Assembly (NCBI RefSeq): GCF_045984285.3
Contig: NZ_JBJQIK030000013.1
Location: 1-64,000 of the forward strand
Source of the DNA: Rugamonas sp045984285
GTDB lineage: Bacteria; Pseudomonadota; Gammaproteobacteria; Burkholderiales; Burkholderiaceae_D
Direction: 5' to 3'
DNA: 64,000 nucleotides
Shown here: positions 8,241-17,055 of the stretch, one piece after another
Layout of the letters: the number at the start of each line of letters is the position of its first letter
Numbering within the stretch: the first letter of the stretch is position 1
Program-made: the position numbers and the translations under genes
The notes under the pieces: model-generated
Database searches by the model: none
Told to the model about the DNA's origin: nothing
The model's input: only the letters and a program-made list of their open reading frames with translations

Positions 8241-9278
8241 ATGCCTATCACCCACCAGGAAGCCCTGCTGCGCTGCATCGAGCACCGCGAGATTTTCCAC
8301 GACGAGATGCTGCACCTGTTCCGCCAGATCATGAGCGGCGAAATGTCGCCTGTCATGGTCGCGGCGCTGACCATGGGCCTGCGCGTCAAGAAGGAAACCA
8401 TCGGCGAGATCACCGCCGCCGCGCAGGTCATGCGCGAGTTTTCGACCAAGGTGCCGATGGCCGACACCACCAACCTGCTCGACATCGTGGGCACAGGCGG
8501 CGACGGCGCGCATACCTTCAATATCTCCACCGCCTCCATGTTCGTGGCGGCAGCAGCCGGCGCGCGCGTGGCCAAACATGGCGGGCGCAGCGTGTCCTCC
8601 TCTTCCGGCAGCGCGGACCTGATCGAATCGCTGGGCGCCAATATCAACCTGAAGCCGGAACAGATCGCGCAGTCCATCGCGCAGACCGGCATCGGCTTCA
8701 TGTTCGCACCCAACCACCACGCCGCCATGAAGCATGTGGCGCCGGTGCGCAAGGAACTGGGCGTGCGCTCCATCTTCAATATCCTCGGCCCGCTGACCAA
8801 CCCGGCCGGTGCGCCGAATATCCTGATGGGCGTGTTCCACCAGGACCTGGTCGGTATCCAGGTGCGTGTGCTGCAGCGCCTCGGCGCCCAGCATGCCATG
8901 GTGGTCTATGGCCGCGACAATATGGATGAAGTGTCGCTGGGCGCGGGCACCATGGTCGGCGAACTGGTGAATGGCGAGATCCGCGAATACGAAATCCACC
9001 CGGAAGACTTCGGCCTGCAAATGACGGCCAGCCGCAACCTGAAAGTGGCCGATGCGGCCGACTCGAAGCGCGTGGTGCTGGAAGCACTGAACGGCGCACC
9101 GGGCGCCGCCACCGATATCGTTGCGCTGAATGCGGGCACCGCGCTGTATGCGGCCGGCGTGGCGCCGTCCATCGCCGACGGCATCGACCGTGCGCGCAAG
9201 GCCATCGGCTCCGGCGCCGCCATGGCAAAACTGGAGCAGTTCGTGCAGGTGACGCAGGCGCTCGGCGCCGGCAATTAA
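8241..9278 (+). CDS. trpD: Anthranilate phosphoribosyltransferase
   Basis: A 345-aa enzyme transferring phosphoribose from PRPP to anthranilate. The PRPP-binding GTGGDGAHTFNIST, the KHGGRSVSSSSGSADLIESLG segment and FMFAPNHHAAMKH are all intact. The length is normal. An AGAAGGA ribosome site precedes the ATG. It sits third in the operon, 15 bases after trpG, and is followed after nine bases by a LysE-type transporter gene. Confidence 0.96.
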   Translation: MPITHQEALLRCIEHREIFHDEMLHLFRQIMSGEMSPVMVAALTMGLRVKKETIGEITAAAQVMREFSTKVPMADTTNLLDIVGTGGDGAHTFNISTASMFVAAAAGARVAKHGGRSVSSSSGSADLIESLGANINLKPEQIAQSIAQTGIGFMFAPNHHAAMKHVAPVRKELGVRSIFNILGPLTNPAGAPNILMGVFHQDLVGIQVRVLQRLGAQHAMVVYGRDNMDEVSLGAGTMVGELVNGEIREYEIHPEDFGLQMTASRNLKVADAADSKRVVLEALNGAPGAATDIVALNAGTALYAAGVAPSIADGIDRARKAIGSGAAMAKLEQFVQVTQALGAGN

Positions 9279-9287
9279 GGAGCGGCC

Positions 9288-9932
9288 ATGCTGGGTATCC
9301 ACGACCTCACGCTGTTCATCATCTCCGGCCTGCTGCTGAACATCATGCCGGGACCGGATTCGCTGCTGATCATGACGCGCAGCGCCCAGCAGGGCTGGCG
9401 CGCCGGTTCATCGGCGGCGATGGGCATTGCCGCCGGCACCATGGTGCACGTGTTCGCCGCCGCTGTCGGCCTGTCGGCACTGCTGGCCACCTCCGCCACC
9501 GCATTCAATGTGGTGAAGTGGGTGGGCGCCGCCTACATCGTCTGGTGCGGCATCGGCATGCTGCGCACGCGTATCAAGGCCACGCCGGACGACGCCGGCG
9601 CCACGCCGCCACCGGCGCCGCTGCCTTACCGCCGCATCTTCGCGCAGGGTTTTCTCACCAATGTGCTGAACCCGAAGGTGGCGCTGTTCTTCCTCGCCTT
9701 CGTGCCGCAGTTTATCGACGCCGATGCGCCGAACAAGGCGCTGGCTTTCATCGTGCTCGGCTGCATCTTCAACTTCAACGGCACCTTGTGGTGTAACGGC
9801 CTGGCCATCTTCACCGCTTTCGCGAGCGCTAAGCTGAAGGTCAAGCCGCTGGTGGCGCTGTGGCTGAACCGTGTTACCGGCTCCATCTTCCTCGCACTGG
9901 GCGCGCGCCTGGCGCTGTCCGACCGTAACTGA
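9288..9932 (+). CDS. LysE/RhtB-family amino-acid exporter inside the trp operon
   Basis: A 214-aa membrane protein with about six hydrophobic segments and the family opening IMPGPDSLLIMTRSAQQGWRAG. The signature NVLNPKVALFFLAFVPQF is intact. The family exports amino acids such as lysine, arginine, homoserine, threonine and leucine. It starts nine bases after trpD (TAAGGAGCGGCC ribosome site) and ends two bases before trpC, so it is translated as part of the trp message. By position an aromatic amino acid or an overflow intermediate is a reasonable guess for the substrate, but nothing in the protein proves this. Confidence 0.85.
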   Translation: MLGIHDLTLFIISGLLLNIMPGPDSLLIMTRSAQQGWRAGSSAAMGIAAGTMVHVFAAAVGLSALLATSATAFNVVKWVGAAYIVWCGIGMLRTRIKATPDDAGATPPPAPLPYRRIFAQGFLTNVLNPKVALFFLAFVPQFIDADAPNKALAFIVLGCIFNFNGTLWCNGLAIFTAFASAKLKVKPLVALWLNRVTGSIFLALGARLALSDRN

Positions 9933-9934
9933 CC

Positions 9935-10735
9935 ATGTCCGACATCCTGAACAAAATCCTGGCCGTGAAGGCCGACGAAGTGGCTGCGGCAAAGAAGTAC
10001 CGCAGCCTGTCCAGCCTGCGCTCCGAAGTCGAGGGCGACAAGGAGCTGCGCGCCGGCCTGCGCGGCTTTGAAGCGAACCTGCGCAAGCATATCGCTGCCG
10101 GCGCCGCGGGCGTGATTGCGGAAGTGAAGAAGGCTTCGCCATCGAAAGGCGTGCTGCGCGAAGATTTCCGGCCGGCCGATATCGCGGCCAGCTATGCCGG
10201 CGGCGGCGCTGCCTGCCTGTCCGTCTTGACCGATAAGCAGTTCTTCCAGGGCGCCACCGAATACCTGCAGCAGGCGCGCGCCGCCTGCGCCATTCCGGTG
10301 CTGCGCAAGGACTTCATGGTCGATATGTACCAGATCTATGAAGCGCGCGCGATGGGCGCCGACTGCATCCTGCTGATCGTGGCGGCGCTGGACCATGGCC
10401 TGATGGCCGAGATGGAAGCCTGCGCCCATGAGCTGGGCATGGATGTGCTGATCGAGTCGCACGACGGCGCGGAACTGGATGCGGCGCTCAAGCTGAAGAG
10501 CCGCCTGGTCGGCATCAACAACCGCAACCTGCGCACCTTCGATGTGTCGCTGGATACGACCTTGTCGCTGCTGCCGCGCATTCCCGCCGAAAGGCTGGTT
10601 ATCACCGAATCGGGCATCCTGAACACGGACGACGTAAAGCGCATGCGCGATGCGAACGTGCATTCCTTCCTGGTCGGCGAAGCCTTCATGCGCGCCGCCG
10701 ATCCGGGCGCGGAGCTGCGCCGCCTGTTCGCCTGA
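9935..10735 (+). CDS. trpC: Indole-3-glycerol phosphate synthase
   Basis: A 266-aa TIM-barrel enzyme closing the indole ring on 1-(2-carboxyphenylamino)-deoxyribulose 5-phosphate. It starts MSDILNKILAVKADEV, then has the catalytic EVKKASPSKG, VLTDKQFFQG, VLRKDFMVD, LLIVAAL, GINNRNLRTF, ITESGI and FLVGEAFM segments in order. It is a stand-alone TrpC, not fused to TrpF. It is the last gene of the operon; trpF, trpB and trpA are not in the window and are presumably elsewhere. Confidence 0.96.
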   Translation: MSDILNKILAVKADEVAAAKKYRSLSSLRSEVEGDKELRAGLRGFEANLRKHIAAGAAGVIAEVKKASPSKGVLREDFRPADIAASYAGGGAACLSVLTDKQFFQGATEYLQQARAACAIPVLRKDFMVDMYQIYEARAMGADCILLIVAALDHGLMAEMEACAHELGMDVLIESHDGAELDAALKLKSRLVGINNRNLRTFDVSLDTTLSLLPRIPAERLVITESGILNTDDVKRMRDANVHSFLVGEAFMRAADPGAELRRLFA

Positions 10736-10746
10736 TTCGTCAGGCG
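10729..10746. terminator. UUCG hairpin spanning two convergent stop codons
   Basis: CGCCTGA-TTCG-TCAGGCG forms a perfect seven-base stem with a UUCG-type tetraloop. The trpC stop (TGA, 10733-10735) is in one arm and the stop of the opposite gene (TCA, 10740-10742) in the other. No T-run follows on either strand, so it is not a canonical intrinsic terminator; it may stabilise both 3' ends. Confidence 0.5.
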
Positions 10747-11888
10747 TCCACTTCGAGCCGGTCGCGCCCTGCGGCCTTGGCGCGGTACAGGGCGTTGTCG
10801 GCCTTGCCCAGCACACCATCCATCTCCGCCGTGGGATTCAGCTCGCAGGCCACGCCGATGCTGGCCGTGAAAGCGGGTAGCCCGTCGGCGCGCGGCGCGC
10901 GCAGGATGTCCAGGATGCGCTCGCCCACCAGCACCGCCTGCTCGCGGCCCGTCTCCGGCAGCAGCACGATGAATTCCTCGCCGCCGAAACGGGCCAGCAG
11001 GTCGCTGTCGCGCAGCGCGGAGCCGATCAGCCGAGCTGCATTCACCAGCACCTTGTCACCCACCGCGTGGCCATAGTTGTCGTTGATCTCCTTGAAGCGG
11101 TCCAAGTCGATGCTGAGCAGCGCCATCTGGCGCTCGCCGCGCCGCATATGCGGCAGCTGCCTTGCATAGGCGTCGGCAAAACCGCGCCGGTTGAGCACCC
11201 CGGTCAGCGGGTCACTGACCGCGCGCCGTTCCAGCACGCGGTGCACCCGCTGGTTGGCGACGATGATGAAGGCCAGCGTGGTGAGAATGGTGACGAAGCT
11301 GCCAACCACCAGGTAGGCGCTCTGGAAGGGGCCCGGGCTGGCCAGGTCGGTGCTGGCCACTTCGCCATACAGCGCGAGCATGGCGCGGATGAAGGTCATC
11401 AGTGTTTGCGCCGCCATCATGCCGCCGAAGACGCGCGTGGCCAGCGTTCTTTCCCCTGCGTGCCACACCACATACAGGTGGCGCACATCGAGGGCGGTGG
11501 CCATCAGCCCCATCCAGACTACGCGCGCGCCGAAGTTCGGTTCCACCAGCAGCCAGTACAGCATGCCGCACGCGGCCAGCAATTCCACCGCAGCGAACAA
11601 TCGCCAGCTGTTGCGCATGCCATAGAATTTTTCGGTGCCGGTCATGGTGAGCCCGGAACCGCCGATGATCAGCAGGTTGCAAGCCAGCAGCGCCACCCAT
11701 TCGGGCAGGGGACCACGCAGGGCGTAAAACACGGCGGCGACGAACAGCACGCCCATGCCAGCGGCCCAGTGACCCACTCCGCGCACCTCGGGGGGATAGT
11801 TGCGGTGGGCGGCGTACAGCACGATGGCCATGCCGCCGCCTAACAGTGTGGTGATGACGAACAGCGTGTAAGCGTCCAGCAAGCGCAT
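10740..11888 (-). CDS. Membrane diguanylate cyclase (GGDEF)
   Basis: A 382-aa protein with about six or seven hydrophobic segments (residues 1-215) and a C-terminal GGDEF domain that makes cyclic di-GMP from GTP. The active site reads ARFGGEEFIVLLPE, so catalysis is expected. RDSD five residues upstream fits the RxxD product-inhibition site. The substrate segment SDPLTGVLNRRGF and the IDLDRFKEIND metal site are present. The start at 11888 (MRLLDAYTLF) is preferred over an upstream in-frame ATG with an arginine-rich, non-conserved extension. It lies 19 bases after the M61 peptidase gene and may be co-transcribed with it. Confidence 0.88.
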   Translation of the reverse strand: MRLLDAYTLFVITTLLGGGMAIVLYAAHRNYPPEVRGVGHWAAGMGVLFVAAVFYALRGPLPEWVALLACNLLIIGGSGLTMTGTEKFYGMRNSWRLFAAVELLAACGMLYWLLVEPNFGARVVWMGLMATALDVRHLYVVWHAGERTLATRVFGGMMAAQTLMTFIRAMLALYGEVASTDLASPGPFQSAYLVVGSFVTILTTLAFIIVANQRVHRVLERRAVSDPLTGVLNRRGFADAYARQLPHMRRGERQMALLSIDLDRFKEINDNYGHAVGDKVLVNAARLIGSALRDSDLLARFGGEEFIVLLPETGREQAVLVGERILDILRAPRADGLPAFTASIGVACELNPTAEMDGVLGKADNALYRAKAAGRDRLEVDA

Positions 11889-11907
11889 TTGACTGCCTGG
11901 CCTCCGT

Positions 11908-13707
11908 CTAAGCGCTCGGGCGCGGCAGCGCACCTGCCTTGCGGGCCGTGTCCAGCGTGAGGGTAATGCCCGGCACGCGGTCGCCCTGCAGCAGCACGGA
12001 GAAACGCATCAGCTCATCGCGGCGGAAGGCATGCACTTCCACCGTATCGCCCACCTTGTAGCGTGCCAGCAGCGTGTCCACATTGGCCGGATTGCCGCTC
12101 ACGCGCAGGCCGTCGATTGCCACCAGCAGGTCGCCGGCGGACAGGCCGGAACGGTGCGCCGCCCCGCCTTCGTGCACACTGGACAGCTTGCAGTCGGCGC
12201 CTTCGCGGCCCAGGTTCACGTCCAGGCTCGGTTTCGTGGACTTGCGTTCATCGATGTATTTCACGCCGAATGGCGCCAGCAGCTTCGCCAGCGGCACGTC
12301 TTCCGTGCCGCGGATGTATTTCTCGAAGAAGGGTTTGAGCTTCATGCCGCTCACTTCATCGAACAGCGCCTCCACTTCCTGCGGCGTCACGCCGCGGCCC
12401 TTCACATGGAAGTCGCGCCCATAGCGCTGCCACAGGGCGAGCATGATGTCGTCCAGCGAACGCTTGCCCGCCGTCCTGGCGCGAATGGTCAGGTCCAGGC
12501 CGAGGCCGATCAGCGAGCCCTTGGCGTAGTAGCTGACGATGGCGTTCGGCGCATTCTCGTCCTGCCGGTAGTACTTGCCCCATGCATCGAAGCTGGAGTC
12601 GGCCACGCTCTGCCGCGTGCGGCCCGCGCCGCGCAGCACGCCGCCGATGCCCTTGCCCAGCATCTTGTAATAGGCGGCCTCGCTGATCATGCCGGAGCGG
12701 ACCAGGAACAGGTCGTCGTAATAACTGGTGAAACCCTCGAACAGCCAGAGCAGCGGCGTGTAGTTCTCTACCTGCAGGTCGTAAGGCGCAAACACGGCAG
12801 GCTTGATGCGCTTAACGTTCCAGGTATGGAAGTATTCGTGGCTGCACAGGCCCAGGAAGCGGATATAGCCTTCGCTGCGCTCCTTCGATGGCGCTGCGGT
12901 GCTGGGCAGGTCGGCGCGTGCGCAGATCAGTGCCGTCGAAGCGCGATGCTCCAGACCGCCGTAGCCGTCGCCGACGGCCAGCGTCATGAAGACGTAGCGC
13001 TCCATCGGCGCCTTTTTCGTCTTCGGTTCGAAGAAGGCGATCTGGGTCTCGCAAATGGCCTTCAGGTCCGCACACAGGCGCGGCATGTCGAGGTTGGGCA
13101 CGCGGCCGGTGATGACGATATCGTGCGGCACGCCATGCGCCTTGAAGGTGGCCAGCGCAAAGTCGCCCATCTCGACCGGGCTGTCGATCAGCTCATCGTA
13201 ATTGGCGGCGGCGTAGGTGCCGAAGCCGTAGCGTTTTGCCTTCAGTTCCGGCAGCGCCGTGGCCACGCGCCAGCTGCGCGCTGCTTCATGCTGCGGGCGC
13301 TGGATGTCCACGATGTGCTGCGAATCCTCATGGCCGAGGGCGCGCAGGAAAACGCTGGTGCCGTTGAAGAAGCCGTGCGTCTGGTCCAGGTGGGCGGCGC
13401 GTACCGACAGGTCCCAGGCATAAACTTCGTAGCGCAGCGTCAGCGTGCCCTTGACGGGCGCCGCCTGCCAGGAATGCTTGTCGAGCTTCGTGAGCGCTAC
13501 CGGCGCCCCGGCCGATTCGGCGCGGATGCTGATGATATTGCGCGAGAACTCGCGGATCATGTAACTGCCGGGAATCCAGGCGGGCAGTGCGAACACCTGG
13601 CCTTCGGCGGCCGGCGCCGCAACGGTGAGCGTCACCTCGAACAGGTGGGCCGCGAGGTCTTTGCCGACGATGGCGTAAGTAATGGGTTTATTCGTATTCT
13701 TTTTCAT
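11908..13707 (-). CDS. M61-family glycyl aminopeptidase with PDZ domain
   Basis: A 599-aa zinc peptidase. The N-terminal region is the beta-rich M61 domain (VFALPAWIPGSYMIREFSRNI). The central catalytic domain has HEYFHTWNVKRIKP, an intact HExxH with the third ligand in WLFEGFTSYY, followed by a C-terminal PDZ domain (SVHEGGAAHRSGLSAGDLLVAIDG). Homologues in Sphingomonas release N-terminal glycine and alanine. No signal peptide is evident, so it is probably cytoplasmic. The ATG overlaps the stop of the MocA-like gene by four bases, so the two are translationally coupled, which is odd for a peptidase and a cofactor enzyme. Confidence 0.9.
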   Translation of the reverse strand: MKKNTNKPITYAIVGKDLAAHLFEVTLTVAAPAAEGQVFALPAWIPGSYMIREFSRNIISIRAESAGAPVALTKLDKHSWQAAPVKGTLTLRYEVYAWDLSVRAAHLDQTHGFFNGTSVFLRALGHEDSQHIVDIQRPQHEAARSWRVATALPELKAKRYGFGTYAAANYDELIDSPVEMGDFALATFKAHGVPHDIVITGRVPNLDMPRLCADLKAICETQIAFFEPKTKKAPMERYVFMTLAVGDGYGGLEHRASTALICARADLPSTAAPSKERSEGYIRFLGLCSHEYFHTWNVKRIKPAVFAPYDLQVENYTPLLWLFEGFTSYYDDLFLVRSGMISEAAYYKMLGKGIGGVLRGAGRTRQSVADSSFDAWGKYYRQDENAPNAIVSYYAKGSLIGLGLDLTIRARTAGKRSLDDIMLALWQRYGRDFHVKGRGVTPQEVEALFDEVSGMKLKPFFEKYIRGTEDVPLAKLLAPFGVKYIDERKSTKPSLDVNLGREGADCKLSSVHEGGAAHRSGLSAGDLLVAIDGLRVSGNPANVDTLLARYKVGDTVEVHAFRRDELMRFSVLLQGDRVPGITLTLDTARKAGALPRPSA

Positions 13708-14282
13708 TGCAGATCAGCTGGACTGTCGATATCGCGGAAAATGCCGGGATCGTTGACGGCGACTTCCACCACCTCATGCTGTTTCACGATGCTGCGCGCG
13801 CCTTCATCTCCATGCAGCGCCAGCAGCTGCGGCAAATGCCGGCGGCTGAAAGCCACCGGGTTGCCGCGTTTTCCCTCACTTGCGGGTGCGGCGATATCCG
13901 CGCCCTCTTCCAATGCCTGCGCCAGCGCCGCAATGGTGGCCGGCTGCACATAGGGCATATCGCCCAGCGCCACCACCCAGCCATCGGCATAGCCCGACTG
14001 GCGCAGGCCATGCACCAGCGAACAGCCCATGCCCATATCGGCGTCGGCGCATTCGGTAACAAGGCAGCCGAGCGCCGCCAGTTCGGCCGCCGCTGCGTCA
14101 TCTCCAGGCCGCAGTACCGCAACCACTTCCGGCAGTGCTGCCAGCAGGTGCCGGGCGCTGGCAGCGAGTACCGTGCCGCCCGCGGGCAGCGGCTGCATCA
14201 GCTTGTTGCAGCTCCCCGACGCGTCGAAACGGCGCCCGCGCCCCGCAGCCAGCAGCACGCCGACGAGGCGCAGGGAGCCCAT
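13704..14282 (-). CDS. MocA-like molybdenum cofactor nucleotidyltransferase
   Basis: A 192-aa NTP-transferase domain protein. It opens LVGVLLAAGRGRRFDASGSCNKLMQPLP, the MobA/MocA nucleotide-binding loop, and carries WVVALGDMPYVQPATIAAL (the metal-binding GDMP) and GKRGNPVAFSRRHLP, both typical of MocA cytidylyltransferases and their relatives. MocA converts molybdopterin to the cytosine dinucleotide form used by enzymes of the xanthine-dehydrogenase class. The gene starts one base after the stop of the molybdenum hydroxylase large subunit, which strongly suggests it matures that enzyme's cofactor. The start at 14282 is where the conserved domain begins; the frame upstream overlaps the hydroxylase gene. 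Confidence 0.82.
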   Translation of the reverse strand: MGSLRLVGVLLAAGRGRRFDASGSCNKLMQPLPAGGTVLAASARHLLAALPEVVAVLRPGDDAAAAELAALGCLVTECADADMGMGCSLVHGLRQSGYADGWVVALGDMPYVQPATIAALAQALEEGADIAAPASEGKRGNPVAFSRRHLPQLLALHGDEGARSIVKQHEVVEVAVNDPGIFRDIDSPADLQ

Positions 14283-14283
14283 C

Positions 14284-16482
14284 TCAGGCACCTGCAAGGT
14301 CGAAAGGCAGCTTGCGCAGGCGCTTGCCGGTGGCCTTGAACAGGGCGTTGGCATAGGCCGGCGCCAGCGGCGGGAAGCCTGGCTCGCCCATGCCGGTCGG
14401 CGGTTCGGTCGATGCCGCGATATGCACCGCGACCTGCGGCATGTCCGGCATGCGCGCCACGGTGTAATCGCTGAGCTGCGACTGTTCCACCTTACCATCC
14501 TTGAGCGTGATGGCGGCGCCCGGCAGCGTGGTACCCACCGCCATCAGCACGGCGCCCTGCACCTGTGCTTCGATGGTCATCGGGTTCACGGCCTGGTTGC
14601 AGTGCACGCCGGCAGTCACCGTGTGCAGCTTGGGCATGCCGTTTTCCACCGAGGCCGTGACCACATAGGCCACCACCGTGCCGAAGGATTCGTGCACCGC
14701 AACGCCCCATGCCTGCCCCTGCGGCAGCTGCTTGACCCCGTAGCCGGACTTGCCGACCGCGAGGTCCAGCGCCGCGTGATGGCGTTTGTGGTCGGCCGGA
14801 ATCAGCTTGCGGCGGTATTCCACCGGGTCCACGCCCGCGGCGCTTGCCGCTTCATCGATCAGGGTTTCCATCACGTAGGCCGTGTGGGTGGAACCTACGG
14901 AGCGCCACCACAGCACCGGCACGTTGAGCTTCGTGTTATGTACGCTCAGGTTCATCGGCACCTTGTACGGTTCGCCCATGCCCTCAATCATCGTGGCGTC
15001 GATGCCGTCCTTCACCATCATCGGTTCGAAAGGCGTGCCGGCCAGGATGGACTGGCCAACGATGACGTGATCCCATCCAACGATATTGCCCTTGGCATCG
15101 AGGCCGATATCGGCGCGGTGCACGTGGGCCGGGCGGTAGTAGCCGCCCTTGATATCGTCCTCGCGGCTCCAGATCAGTTTCACCGGGCCGCTCTTGCCTG
15201 CGGCCTTGTAGGCTTTCGCCACTGCGACCGCTTCCACGATGTAGTCCGAAGTCGGTACGGCGCGGCGGCCGAAACCGCCGCCCGCCATCATCGTGTTCAG
15301 CGTGACCTGCTCCGGCTTGAGGCCTGCGGTACGGGCTGCCGCTGCCTGGTCCAGGGTCTGGAACTGGCTGCCGGCCCAGATGGTGCAGGAATCGGCTTTC
15401 AGGTCGACCACGCAGTTCAGCGGTTCCATCGGCGCGTGCGCCAGATAGGGGAACTCGTAGACGGCCGAGATTTTCTTCGCGGCGCCGGCCAGCTTCGAGG
15501 TATCGCCCTTGCGCGCCACTTTGCCCGGCGTTGCCGCCAGCTTGCGGTATTCGGCGAACTGCTTTGCGCTGTCCACCTTCTCCACGCCGCTGGCATCCCA
15601 GTCGATCTTCAGCGCGTCGCGCGCCTGCTTTGCCTGCCAGTAGCCGTTGGCGATTACCGCCACGCCATTGCCGCCACGGTCGGTGGCAACCGGCAGCACG
15701 GCAATCACGCCCGGCATTTTCTTCGCCCTGGCTGCATCCAGCTTCTTCACCTTCGCGCCGAACACCGGCGGACGCGCCACCACGGCGACCTTGCTGCCTT
15801 CCGGCTTGAAGTCCATGCCGAACTGCTGGCTGCCGTTCGATTTGGCGCGCGCATCCAGGCGCGGCGTCGGCTTGCCGATGATGCTGAAATCTTCCGTATT
15901 CTTCAGCACCACGTTGGCGGGCACCGGCTGTTTCGCCGCCGCGGCCGCGAACTCGCCATACGTCGCCTTCCGGCCGTTTGGGCCGGTCAGCGTGCCTTTC
16001 GAGGTCTTGACCTGATTCGCGGGCACCTTCCACTGCTCGGCCGCCGCGGCAACCAGCATGGCGCGCGCCTTGGCCCCGATTTCACGGTACTGGCCCCAGG
16101 AATGGGCCACCGTGCCCGAGCCGCCCGTCATCTGGATGCCGAACGCCGGATCCTTGTACTGGTCGGCCGCGGGCGCCAGCGCGCCGCGCATCTGCGGCCA
16201 GTCAGCGTCCAGTTCTTCCGCAATCAGCATGGGCAGGGCGGTATGCACGCCCTGGCCGAATTCAAGGCGGTTCACCTGCACCGTCACCGTGTTGTCCGGC
16301 GCGATGTGCAGGAAAGCGTTGGGCTCATAGACCGGCTTCTGCGGCGCCTGCGCTTTGGCGAAACGTCCGCCGCCGCCAACGAAGAAGCTCAATACCAGGC
16401 CGCCGCCCGCCACCTTCATGAAATCGCGGCGCGACACGCCGGCGCTGAGCTCAGCGCCCTCCTTCAACCATTCCTTGCGCAT
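14284..16482 (-). CDS. Molybdopterin-binding subunit of an IorB-type aldehyde/isoquinoline oxidoreductase
   Basis: A 732-aa large subunit of the xanthine-dehydrogenase superfamily. The N-terminus has a twin-arginine signal (SRRDFMKVAGGGLVLSFF), so the enzyme is exported folded to the periplasm. Molybdopterin-binding segments include NRLEFGQGVHTALPML, TGGSGTVAHSW, MAGGGFGRRAVP and MGEPGFPPLAPAYANAL near the end. The size and Tat signal match isoquinoline 1-oxidoreductase beta subunits and periplasmic aldehyde oxidoreductases. There is no FAD subunit gene next to it, so electrons probably leave through the 2Fe-2S subunit to a cytochrome or another acceptor. The substrate is unknown. Confidence 0.9.
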   Translation of the reverse strand: MRKEWLKEGAELSAGVSRRDFMKVAGGGLVLSFFVGGGGRFAKAQAPQKPVYEPNAFLHIAPDNTVTVQVNRLEFGQGVHTALPMLIAEELDADWPQMRGALAPAADQYKDPAFGIQMTGGSGTVAHSWGQYREIGAKARAMLVAAAAEQWKVPANQVKTSKGTLTGPNGRKATYGEFAAAAAKQPVPANVVLKNTEDFSIIGKPTPRLDARAKSNGSQQFGMDFKPEGSKVAVVARPPVFGAKVKKLDAARAKKMPGVIAVLPVATDRGGNGVAVIANGYWQAKQARDALKIDWDASGVEKVDSAKQFAEYRKLAATPGKVARKGDTSKLAGAAKKISAVYEFPYLAHAPMEPLNCVVDLKADSCTIWAGSQFQTLDQAAAARTAGLKPEQVTLNTMMAGGGFGRRAVPTSDYIVEAVAVAKAYKAAGKSGPVKLIWSREDDIKGGYYRPAHVHRADIGLDAKGNIVGWDHVIVGQSILAGTPFEPMMVKDGIDATMIEGMGEPYKVPMNLSVHNTKLNVPVLWWRSVGSTHTAYVMETLIDEAASAAGVDPVEYRRKLIPADHKRHHAALDLAVGKSGYGVKQLPQGQAWGVAVHESFGTVVAYVVTASVENGMPKLHTVTAGVHCNQAVNPMTIEAQVQGAVLMAVGTTLPGAAITLKDGKVEQSQLSDYTVARMPDMPQVAVHIAASTEPPTGMGEPGFPPLAPAYANALFKATGKRLRKLPFDLAGA

Positions 16483-16492
16483 GGTGCTCTCC

Positions 16493-16951
16493 TCAGGCCA
16501 GGGTCTTGGCCGCGTCCTTGATGGCCGCGCGGATGCGTTGATAGGTGCCGCAGCGGCAGATATTGCCCGCCATTGCGCTGTCGATATCGGCGTCGGTCGG
16601 CGCCTTGTTCGTTTTCAGCAGGGCGGTGGCGCTCATCACCTGTCCGCTCTGGCAGTAGCCGCACTGCGGCACGTCATGCTTGACCCAGGCGTCCTGCACG
16701 GCCTTGCCAACGTGGTCCGCCTCCATCGCTTCGATGGTGGTGATCTTCTGGCCGACCGCCGCCGAAATGGGCGTGATGCAGGACCGGACAGGCTGGCCGG
16801 CCAGATGCACGGTGCAGGCGCCGCACAGGGCCGCGCCGCAGCCGAATTTGGTGCCGGTCATATTCAGGTTATCGCGCAGCGCCCACAGGATAGGCGTGCT
16901 TGGATCGGCATCGACTTGCGTGTCGCGGCCATTGATGTTCAGGGTAAGCAT
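16493..16951 (-). CDS. 2Fe-2S subunit of the molybdenum hydroxylase (IorA-type)
   Basis: A 152-aa protein with both iron-sulfur clusters of this family. The plant-ferredoxin-like N-terminal domain has GCGAALCGACTVHL plus a fourth cysteine in VRSC. The C-terminal helical domain has CGYCQSGQVMSA and ICRCGTYQRIR. It relays electrons from the molybdenum site. No signal peptide is seen; it is expected to be exported with its Tat-carrying partner by hitchhiking. It is the first gene of the run 2Fe-2S subunit, large subunit, mocA-like, M61, diguanylate cyclase. Confidence 0.93.
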   Translation of the reverse strand: MLTLNINGRDTQVDADPSTPILWALRDNLNMTGTKFGCGAALCGACTVHLAGQPVRSCITPISAAVGQKITTIEAMEADHVGKAVQDAWVKHDVPQCGYCQSGQVMSATALLKTNKAPTDADIDSAMAGNICRCGTYQRIRAAIKDAAKTLA

Positions 16952-17055
16952 GAAGACTCCTCAGTCTGGCGTGCTGCGTGAAGGGAGAACGGCGTGCCGC
17001 ACGGGCACGCACAGCCGCGGCGGGTCTCGGCGCCCGCCTCAGTCAGTGACTACTG

